A DNA stretch of 14,285 nt from Oscillospiraceae bacterium (lineage in GTDB: Bacteria > Bacillota > Clostridia > Oscillospirales > Ruminococcaceae). The notes under the pieces were generated by a model. That model had not been told where the DNA came from. It saw only the letters and a list, made by a program, of their open reading frames with translations, and ran no database searches. Where the stretch lies: the NCBI GenBank assembly GCA_017451665.1, contig JAFTNX010000224.1:1-14285 (forward strand). The letters are read 5' to 3'. A program made the position numbers and the translations under genes. Numbering within the stretch: the first letter of the stretch is position 1; every line of letters begins with the position of its first letter. Of the stretch, positions 7,695 to 13,955 are shown in pieces.

Positions 7695-7785
7695 TAAATC
7701 AGGCGGATAAATGAAAAATTTTACTTTTGAATTTACCAAGATATTCAGTTTTTAATTCGCTAATCCATAATAAAGGAGAGATTTT

Positions 7786-10053
7786 ATGACAAGAAAGCTT
7801 AAAAAGGGGATAGCACTTTTTCTGACAATCCTTATGGTTGTTACAATGTGGACTGTACCCGTTTATGCTGAAGGTACTATTGAAGTTATCTTTGAGGGGG
7901 TTAACGTTACTGTAAAGTCAGGCACAGTTGGTGATAATGCAGCATCATACGGTGAGGATTATGTACTCACAGTGGAAGTATCTGAAGGCTATACTGTTTA
8001 TGATACAGACGTATACGGTTATGGTGATTCAGAATACAGCAACTTTAATTACACCTTTGATTTAGAAACAGGCGTTCTTACAATTCCGAAAGAGGAAATT
8101 GACGGATACGGAGAGGGATTGAAGGAAATTCATATCGATATCTATGCAATGAGAGAATATAATGCTGACACAGAGCTTAAAAAAATCGATTCTCTTCCAT
8201 ACACCGATGAATTTGTTATTCTGAAAGAAAACAACGTTGGAATCGGTATGGATGACGGCGTATTGACAGGCTGTATGAAGCTTTATGAAGTTGACCTTAC
8301 AGAAGGTCAGGAATTGATGTATACGGCTGTTGGTACTGATACAATAGGTACTGATTTAGTAGTTTACGTTGCAAAAAAGACAGCACAGGCAAATATGTTT
8401 ATAGAGCTTGACTATGTCGACGACGACAATAAGGGCTTTGGAGAAATGGGCAGTTTTACAGTTCCTGAAACAGGCACTTATGTGTTTATTGTTAAGCCAT
8501 TTGACAATTACTATGATGAAGGTGTAGAGTTTAAGCTTCAAGATTATCCTGAATTGGGCGATGGACTTAACTTTTTGGATGAAACAGTGCCTACACCTGA
8601 TGACGACGATTTGTGGGCATGGGATGTTGATACAAAAACACTTACACTCAAAGACGGTTTTGTGTTAGAGACTGAAGATTGTACTATTATGGTGCCAGAC
8701 AACTCTACAATCAATGTTGAGGGAAAAGCAACTGTTTATTCATTGCTTGGTGATGCAATTTGTAGTAACGGTAACATTACTATAAATCTTAAAAAGGGTG
8801 CTGAACTTACTGTTGACGCAGGTTATTGTGGAATTTTTTCAGGAAGTGGAAAAATCAGCGTTATCGGTGAGGCTGACGAGGACGGAAATCTTCCTGTTAT
8901 AAACAGTGAAGCTGACTCTGGCAATATTTTAATTGAAGACGACGACCATTATGACGTGATTTATGATAATGTTAATGAAGTAGTTATGAAAAACGTAAAG
9001 GCTACTTTCAAATCAAAATCTGAATGTATTTATGTTTACGAAAACACATCTGAGGATGAAAAAGGCGACGTTATAATTGAAAACTGTATTATTGATTTTA
9101 ATGCATATGATGAAACAATCCAGACATATTCTGGGGATATTATCATCAAAGACAGTGATTCAAAGCTTTCTTCTGATGACGAAGAAGGTCTTGACGGTGA
9201 TGATAATGTAGTAATTACAGGTGGAAGAATTCAGATTTCTGCTGTAGAAAACGCTATTGATGTTGGTGGAAAAATCACAATTACAGATTCAGAATTTATG
9301 TTGCAGTTCTTAAACAAAGACGGCCTTTATGATATTATATGTGCAAGCGACCTTTCTATTGATGGCGAATTTATAATTTACGATTTGGATATGAATATTC
9401 TTCACGAAGGTGAAATGACTGACGAAATCAAGCAGATGATTGAAGATAAGAATGCATTTGATTTCAGGGGCGAAGATGGAACATTAATCTATCCTAAGGT
9501 TGTAGTTTCAAAGTATAATGGTGGAAGTGAAGACAACGTTGTAGAAGGAGTTGAGAGTGATTACGAAGTGACTGACACACTTGAATTCACAACAGATTCA
9601 GAGGGTAAGGACTTGGAAGACCCTGTATGGGGCTACACACGCTTTATGGCAAGAACATGGGAAATCGTAGACACAGACCTTTCAGGTGTTGTTGATGACG
9701 ATGGAAACAGCATTGATATTTCTTCACTTGAAGAAGGCACATACACTCTCAGAGTTAGATTTGAAAAGCAGATTTGTCAGAGAGATTACTGGTCATTCTA
9801 CACTAACGCTTCTGATGACAAGATTGATTATGTAGAAATTCAGTTCAAGGTGCTTGGCGTGTCAGATGAAGTTACTCCACCTCCTGTTGAGGACGACGAC
9901 AAGGAAGAAGTTCCACCGGCAGAGGACAACAAGGAAGAAAACGACAAGACACCTGACACAGGTGCAGAAAACTATGGATTTATCACAGTTATCGTTGCAC
10001 TTTTAGGCGTTATGGTTGTAGCAGTTAAGAAAAACAAAAAATCAGCTAAGTAA
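7786..10053 (+). CDS. Secreted acidic beta-helix surface protein with TPDTG sorting signal
   Basis: The 755-residue protein starts with a typical signal peptide: basic MTRKLKKG, a hydrophobic core and likely cleavage after VYA (28|29). Residues about 140-255 resemble a prepeptidase-C-like beta-sandwich (FTVPETGTYVF...). Residues about 275-535 show repeated short beta strands with regular I-x-I and N/D-G-x-I patterns, for example NVVITGGRIQIS and GGKITITDS. This suggests a right-handed parallel beta helix of the kind seen in carbohydrate-binding Cthe_2159-type proteins. A Pro/Glu/Asp/Lys linker (697-721) leads to TPDTG (722-726), a hydrophobic segment (731-747) and a KKNKK tail, the order of a sortase signal. 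The protein is rich in Asp and Glu, which may bind calcium. It forms a single-gene unit. Ligand and function are unknown; adhesion or polysaccharide binding is inferred. Confidence 0.82.
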   Translation: MTRKLKKGIALFLTILMVVTMWTVPVYAEGTIEVIFEGVNVTVKSGTVGDNAASYGEDYVLTVEVSEGYTVYDTDVYGYGDSEYSNFNYTFDLETGVLTIPKEEIDGYGEGLKEIHIDIYAMREYNADTELKKIDSLPYTDEFVILKENNVGIGMDDGVLTGCMKLYEVDLTEGQELMYTAVGTDTIGTDLVVYVAKKTAQANMFIELDYVDDDNKGFGEMGSFTVPETGTYVFIVKPFDNYYDEGVEFKLQDYPELGDGLNFLDETVPTPDDDDLWAWDVDTKTLTLKDGFVLETEDCTIMVPDNSTINVEGKATVYSLLGDAICSNGNITINLKKGAELTVDAGYCGIFSGSGKISVIGEADEDGNLPVINSEADSGNILIEDDDHYDVIYDNVNEVVMKNVKATFKSKSECIYVYENTSEDEKGDVIIENCIIDFNAYDETIQTYSGDIIIKDSDSKLSSDDEEGLDGDDNVVITGGRIQISAVENAIDVGGKITITDSEFMLQFLNKDGLYDIICASDLSIDGEFIIYDLDMNILHEGEMTDEIKQMIEDKNAFDFRGEDGTLIYPKVVVSKYNGGSEDNVVEGVESDYEVTDTLEFTTDSEGKDLEDPVWGYTRFMARTWEIVDTDLSGVVDDDGNSIDISSLEEGTYTLRVRFEKQICQRDYWSFYTNASDDKIDYVEIQFKVLGVSDEVTPPPVEDDDKEEVPPAEDNKEENDKTPDTGAENYGFITVIVALLGVMVVAVKKNKKSAK

Positions 10054-10067
10054 AAAATAGCTTTTTC

Positions 10068-10100
10068 AGGTATCGGGCTTAATGTCCGATACCTTTTTTT
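10068..10100 (+). terminator. Rho-independent terminator after the surface-protein gene
   Basis: AGGTATCGG (10068-10076) pairs with CCGATACCT (10086-10094) across a 9-base loop, followed by seven T residues in all (10094-10100). It lies 14 bases after the stop and separates the surface-protein gene from the ABC operon. Confidence 0.9.
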
Positions 10101-10108
10101 CTTTGGTT

Positions 10109-10161
10109 TAACAAAACTTAAACATTTCAAAAACATCACGAAAACATAACTGGGATAGAAT
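10109..10161 (+). promoter_or_regulatory. 11-bp-phased AACA repeats and weak promoter of the ABC operon
   Basis: AACA cores start at 10110, 10121, 10132 and 10143, each exactly 11 bp apart. The last three are the full hexamer AAACAT. Eight bases beyond the last repeat lies a possible -10, TAGAAT (10156-10161), with no good -35 (ACATCA at 10133-10138). Direct repeats at one helical turn just upstream of a -10 and replacing the -35 are the layout of operators for OmpR/PhoB-family response regulators, such as TTAACA repeats for Bacillus PhoP. I infer an activator-dependent promoter. The region is A-rich, so some chance similarity is possible. Confidence 0.5.
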
Positions 10162-10198
10162 TGGTTAAAACGAAAAAGTGTATAAAGGAGAGTAGAAA

Positions 10199-11098
10199 AT
10201 GAACGCTATTGAAATCAGAAATCTCAAAAAAAGCTTTCGTGGAATGTACGCAGTTGATGATTTGTGTATGACCGTACCTGTCGGGGCAATTTATGGTTTT
10301 ATCGGTGAAAACGGCTCGGGAAAATCCACAACGGAAAAACTGATTTGTGGGCATCTCGTAAAGGAAAGCGGGGAAATCAGACTTTTCGGAAAAGACTACA
10401 CAGACGCAGGCGTGCGTGTGAGAGTGGGGGCTTTGATTGAAAATGCAGGGTGTTTTCCCAACTCAACCATATACCACAATCTCCGTATGCAGACGATAAA
10501 TCTAGGACTTGAAAACCCTGATGAGGAAATTGACAGAGTTTTAAAAATTGTCCGTATGGAGGAAAATGCCAATCTGAAATTCAAAAAATGCTCTCTTGGT
10601 ATGAAGCAGAGAATAGGTATTGCTATGGCACTTTTAGGCGAGCCTGCACTTCTTATTCTTGATGAGCCGATAAACGGACTTGACGTTGACGGTATGAAAA
10701 TTATGAGAGAAATTTTAGTTGACATCACAAAGAATTACGGCTGTACTGTGCATATTTCTTCTCACATTTTGGGCGAGCTTGAAAAGATAGCTACCCACTA
10801 TGGAATTATCCGTCAGGGGAAAATGATTGTTGAAATGACTGCAAAAGAGCTCGAAGGCAGAGCAAGAGTTTTTGTTTCACTTAAAACTAAAGATATGCAG
10901 GGTGCTAAAAAGGTGCTTTGTGAAAAATATGATGATGTCCGTGAGGAAGAGGATTTTATCCGCATTTATGACGTTGATGACGCCGGGGAAATCGTTGAGT
11001 TTCTCATCAAAAACGGTCACATTGTAAGTGAAATAAAAAAGAACAAAATCGGTCTTGAAGAATACTACATTGAACTTATGTCCAAAAAACGGAGGTAA
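10199..11098 (+). CDS. ABC transporter ATPase, LanF/BcrA type (first copy)
   Basis: This 299-residue nucleotide-binding subunit has Walker A GENGSGKST (36-44), the ABC signature CSLGMKQ (131-137), Walker B LLILDEP (151-157) with E156, D-loop NGLD (159-162) and switch histidine H189 in SSH. At the Q-loop position it has glutamate, ALIENAG (E81). Such an E-loop is known from LanF lantibiotic-immunity ATPases. The SLGMKQR signature and a C-terminal alpha/beta tail of about 90 residues also match BcrA/LanF proteins. It should power export of a membrane-active peptide, or its removal from the membrane, through the permease encoded next. The ribosome site AAAGGAG is 8 bases before the ATG. It is closely related to the second ATPase at 11950. 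The true substrate is unknown. Confidence 0.9.
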   Translation: MNAIEIRNLKKSFRGMYAVDDLCMTVPVGAIYGFIGENGSGKSTTEKLICGHLVKESGEIRLFGKDYTDAGVRVRVGALIENAGCFPNSTIYHNLRMQTINLGLENPDEEIDRVLKIVRMEENANLKFKKCSLGMKQRIGIAMALLGEPALLILDEPINGLDVDGMKIMREILVDITKNYGCTVHISSHILGELEKIATHYGIIRQGKMIVEMTAKELEGRARVFVSLKTKDMQGAKKVLCEKYDDVREEEDFIRIYDVDDAGEIVEFLIKNGHIVSEIKKNKIGLEEYYIELMSKKRR

Positions 11099-11103
11099 CT
11101 TAT

Positions 11104-11928
11104 ATGAGCGGGATTGAATTCAAAAAACCTACATTCCCTGAAAGAATAAGAGGAATGCTTGGTGTGGATTTTTACAGATTGTTTCACACACCGATGTTTT
11201 ACATTTTTCTTGGGATAGCAGCTGTTATTCCGGCGATGATTTTAGGCACAATGGGAATGGAAAACCCACAGACAGGGGCAGTTGCCGAGCCTCTTTACAC
11301 AAACACATGGAATATTGTGGCTGCGCAGTCGCCACTATACGTTGTAAACAGTATCGCTGACTATGCCAATATGAATATGGTATTTATTTTTGGTGGAATA
11401 ATGGTTTCAATCTTTATCGGTCACGACTACAAGTCAGGATACGTTAAACAGATTTTTACAACCCACGCAAAAAAGCAGGATTATATGATTTCAAAAGCTC
11501 TTGTAGGTGCTTTTTCAATGGCGTGTATGTGTATTACATATCTCCTTGGTGCAGTAGGCGCAGGAATATTCGCAGGCACTTCATTCAAAGTCAACGCAGG
11601 CTCCCTTATCATTGCTATTTTAAGCAAAATGATAATGAGTCTTGGCTGGGCAGGTCTTTACACATTCCTTAACGTTATTTTCAGAAAATACTTTGGAATT
11701 TCAATTGCGTCATGTTTCTTCTTTGGGACAGGTATTCTTATTATTGGTGCAGCTGCCATTCTGGGGAACAATTCAATTCTGAATATTTTTCTTTACGGCT
11801 CATCGGTTTTTGCTTGTCTGTCAAGCAGCATTATAACCCTTGTGGTATGCCTTATCTGTTCTCTGGTATGGTTTTTGATATACATAACAGCAGGAACAAA
11901 AATTCTTTCAAAGTGTGATGTATACTGA
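11104..11928 (+). CDS. ABC-2-type permease, lantibiotic-immunity-like (first copy)
   Basis: The 274-residue membrane subunit has about six predicted helices (31-50, 89-107, 131-157, 167-193, 199-220, 238-264). A hydrophilic extracytoplasmic loop of about 38 residues lies between the first two and contains NPQTG (54-58). A cytoplasmic segment, DYKSGYVKQIFTTHAKKQDY (108-127), is shared in pattern with the second permease and probably contains the coupling helix to the ATPase. The family is LanE/LanG- or BcrB-like, though I recognise the fold better than a specific member. The ribosome site GGAGG (11091-11095) directly abuts the stop codon of the upstream ATPase gene, and the ATG follows 8 bases later, so translation is probably coupled. 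It should pair with the ATPase at 10199. Confidence 0.85.
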   Translation: MSGIEFKKPTFPERIRGMLGVDFYRLFHTPMFYIFLGIAAVIPAMILGTMGMENPQTGAVAEPLYTNTWNIVAAQSPLYVVNSIADYANMNMVFIFGGIMVSIFIGHDYKSGYVKQIFTTHAKKQDYMISKALVGAFSMACMCITYLLGAVGAGIFAGTSFKVNAGSLIIAILSKMIMSLGWAGLYTFLNVIFRKYFGISIASCFFFGTGILIIGAAAILGNNSILNIFLYGSSVFACLSSSIITLVVCLICSLVWFLIYITAGTKILSKCDVY

Positions 11929-11949
11929 TTTTTTGAGGGGAGTTTTAAA

Positions 11950-12843
11950 ATGAATGCAGTAGAAATTAAAGGACTTACTAAAAATTTCAAAGAAAAACAA
12001 GCCCTCTGTGGACTTGATATGACTGTGCCTGAGGGAGCAATTTATGGATTTATCGGTGAAAACGGCTCGGGAAAATCCACTACCGAAAAAATTATATGCG
12101 GGCTTATTCACTCAAGTGGTGGCTCTGTGAAGATTTTTGGAAAACCTCACACTGATATTGACGTAAGAAGCGAAATGGGTGTTCTTATCGAAGCACCAGG
12201 CTGTTACCCGAATTACAGCGTATGGAACAATATGATGCTTCAGGCTACAAATTTAAGCATTAAAAAAGCCGAAACGGAAGTGGTTAAAATGCTTAAGCTT
12301 GTGAGAATGGAGGGCACTGCGTCAAACAAATACAAAAACTGTTCTCTTGGTATGAAGCAGAGAATTGGTATTGCTATGGCTTTGCTTGGAAATCCGAAGC
12401 TTCTTGTGCTTGACGAGCCGATAAACGGACTTGACGCTGACGGAATGAGAATTATGCGTGAGGTACTTGTTGACATCTCAAAAAACGGAACAACAATTAT
12501 TATTTCTTCACATATTTTAAAAGAGCTTGAAAAGATAGCTACCCACTATGGAATTGTAAAGGGTGGCAAAATGATTAAGGAAATGACAGCCGATGAGCTT
12601 GAGTCAGGCTGTCGTACATACACAGCCTTAAAAACAAAGGAAACAAGCCGTGCAAAGTCACTTCTTGGTTGTAAGTATTCACGAGTTGAAGAGGACGAAG
12701 CAGGCTATGTGAGAGTTTACGATGATGTGACTGCCGAAGAAATAGTAACGTATCTTTATGAAAACGGGATTTTAATTTCAGAAATAGGCAAGGACAAAAT
12801 TTCTCTTGAAGAATACTACATTGACATTATGGAGGGCAGATAA
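11950..12843 (+). CDS. ABC transporter ATPase, LanF/BcrA type (second copy)
   Basis: The 297-residue ATPase has the same motif set as the first copy: Walker A GENGSGKST (36-44), E-loop VLIEAPG with E81, signature CSLGMKQ (131-137), Walker B LLVLDEP (151-157) and H188 in SSH. Both copies begin MNA-x-EI and share long identical peptide stretches, including ELEKIATHYGI. Some DNA stretches are also identical over 32-33 bp (12049-12080 and 12523-12555 match copy one). The C-terminal third is much more divergent, as expected if each tail is matched to its own permease. The ribosome site GAGGGGAG (11935-11942) lies 7 bases before the ATG. It should work with the permease at 12845. Mixed pairs, as in LanFEG with two different permeases, cannot be excluded. 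Confidence 0.9.
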   Translation: MNAVEIKGLTKNFKEKQALCGLDMTVPEGAIYGFIGENGSGKSTTEKIICGLIHSSGGSVKIFGKPHTDIDVRSEMGVLIEAPGCYPNYSVWNNMMLQATNLSIKKAETEVVKMLKLVRMEGTASNKYKNCSLGMKQRIGIAMALLGNPKLLVLDEPINGLDADGMRIMREVLVDISKNGTTIIISSHILKELEKIATHYGIVKGGKMIKEMTADELESGCRTYTALKTKETSRAKSLLGCKYSRVEEDEAGYVRVYDDVTAEEIVTYLYENGILISEIGKDKISLEEYYIDIMEGR

Positions 12844-12847
12844 TATG
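12831..12847 (+). promoter_or_regulatory. Ribosome site that sets the second permease start at 12845
   Basis: GGAGG (12831-12835) lies 9 bases before ATG 12845, within the last codons of the ATPase gene. An in-frame ATG at 12806 would add 13 non-family residues, would sit inside the ATPase gene, and lacks such a site. Confidence 0.85.
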
Positions 12848-13660
12848 AGCAAAACTAAAAATACCTTTGGCAGACGCCTGAAAAGTATGCTCAGAGTGGA
12901 TTCCAGAAGAATGTTTACTATGAAATTTGTTTACATAATGGTAGGAATTTGTCTTGTTATGCCGATACTTATTCTTGTTATGACAACAATGATGGACGGC
13001 TCTGTTTCTGTAAATCCACAGACGGGCGAAGAAACGGTTATTGAGGGATTTGACAACGTGTGGCAGATTATCGGCAGTGTCAGTGAGGAAAACTCTTCAC
13101 AGCAGGGTGATATGTCGTCAGCTATGAGCATGACAGCTATGTGCAACATAAATCTTTTGTATTTTATCGTATCGGTGGTTGTGTGCATTTTTGTTTCAGA
13201 TGATTTCAGAAGTGGTTACGCAAAAAATCTTTTCACCGTAAGGTCAAAAAAGTCAGACTACGTTATTTCAAAAACTATTGTTTGCTTTGTAGCAGGGGCA
13301 CTTATGGTTATTGCATTTATAATCGGCTCGCTTATTGGTGGAAAAATCGCAGGACTTCCGTATGAAATGTCGGGATTTAATGTAACAAATCTTATAATGT
13401 GCTTTATCTCAAAGGTACTTTTAATATCAGCATTTGTGCCGATTTATCTCGTTATGAGCGTTATCGCAAAAAGCAGAGCGTGGCTTTCAATTCTTCTTTC
13501 AATGATGGTGGGAATGTTTTTGTTTATGATGATTCCTATGCTTACACCTCTCAATGCAACGGCTATGAACGTACTGTTGTGCATTGTCGGCGGAATTGTA
13601 ATCGGAACAGGTTTTGGTGCGATAAGCAACCAAATCCTTAAAAAATCAAGCCTTGTATAA
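12845..13660 (+). CDS. ABC-2-type permease, lantibiotic-immunity-like (second copy)
   Basis: From ATG 12845 the product has 271 residues and about six membrane helices (28-50, 101-118, 142-168, 181-207, 211-231, 238-260). It resembles the first permease in architecture: a basic N-terminus, TM1, an extracytoplasmic loop holding NPQTG (57-61), then a cytoplasmic segment with the pattern SGY-x-K...F-T...KK-x-DY-x-ISK (123-143). The first loop is longer here (about 50 residues) and polar, so it may contribute to substrate recognition. It starts one base after the stop of the second ATPase. Overall similarity to the first permease is much weaker than that between the two ATPases. It is the last gene of the operon and is followed by the hairpin-rich block. 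Confidence 0.85.
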   Translation: MSKTKNTFGRRLKSMLRVDSRRMFTMKFVYIMVGICLVMPILILVMTTMMDGSVSVNPQTGEETVIEGFDNVWQIIGSVSEENSSQQGDMSSAMSMTAMCNINLLYFIVSVVVCIFVSDDFRSGYAKNLFTVRSKKSDYVISKTIVCFVAGALMVIAFIIGSLIGGKIAGLPYEMSGFNVTNLIMCFISKVLLISAFVPIYLVMSVIAKSRAWLSILLSMMVGMFLFMMIPMLTPLNATAMNVLLCIVGGIVIGTGFGAISNQILKKSSLV

Positions 13661-13719
13661 ACAAAAAGAGTGGAACAGAGGGTGGATAGTTATAAATAAG
13701 TATATTATATGAATTTATC

Positions 13720-13777
13720 GGGAGAAACCTTTCTGAAGAAAGGTTGTCCCCCAACAACAATCCGAAGGATTGTTGTT
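13720..13777. repeat. Two adjacent hairpins
   Basis: AACCTTTC/GAAAGGTT (13726-13745, loop TGAA) has an outer GGG/CCC pair at 13720-13722 and 13748-13750. It is followed by AACAACAATCC/GGATTGTTGTT (13753-13777, loop GAA, 11 perfect pairs). C tracts flank the second hairpin. No T tract follows, so these are not simple terminators. Their look recalls REP-like intergenic repeats common in Ruminococcaceae genomes (from memory, not checked). Confidence 0.6.
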
Positions 13778-13803
13778 AGCCCCCATTCCAAAGACTTTTA
13801 ACG

Positions 13804-13843
13804 TAAAATCCCATATAGGGTTTAAACCCTATATGGGATTTTA
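13804..13843. terminator. 40-bp perfect palindrome, possible bidirectional terminator
   Basis: Bases 13804-13843 equal their own reverse complement over all 40 positions, centred on TTTAAA. As RNA either strand gives a stem of up to 18 pairs ending in a T-rich 3' side (ATTTTA), which could stop transcripts from the ABC operon and from the convergent cls gene. Perfect symmetry is more than a terminator needs. Confidence 0.55.
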
Positions 13844-13867
13844 AATTGATAGTTTTAGGAAAAGAGT

Positions 13868-13904
13868 TTGAGAAATAACCCTTTTTCAAAAGGGTTTTTC
13901 TCAA
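13868..13904. terminator. Long bulged hairpin between the convergent operons
   Basis: TTGAGAAA (13868-13875) pairs with TTTCTCAA (13897-13904), and AACCCTTTT (13877-13885) pairs with AAAAGGGTT (13888-13896), with one bulged T at 13876 and a two-base tip. The 17-pair structure could terminate transcription from either side, although no long T tract follows on the plus strand. Confidence 0.5.
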
Positions 13905-13955
13905 TAAATCCGTGTAATACTTCTCTGTGACCACTCACCCTATGTTCCACGCTTT

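Noticed and set aside
10157..10186. TTGGTT...TATAAA as the ABC operon promoter
   Set aside because: The spacer between TTGGTT (10161-10166) and TATAAA (10181-10186) is only 14 bp, and TATAAA lies next to and overlaps the ribosome site.
11257..11280. NPQTG as a sortase-type sorting signal
   Set aside because: It follows the first membrane helix near the N-terminus and is not followed by a C-terminal hydrophobic stretch and basic tail, so it cannot act as a wall-anchoring signal.
12806..12844. Upstream ATG for the second permease
   Set aside because: It would put 13 residues read out of frame from the ATPase gene in front of a typical permease N-terminus. The GGAGG at 12831-12835 points to ATG 12845.
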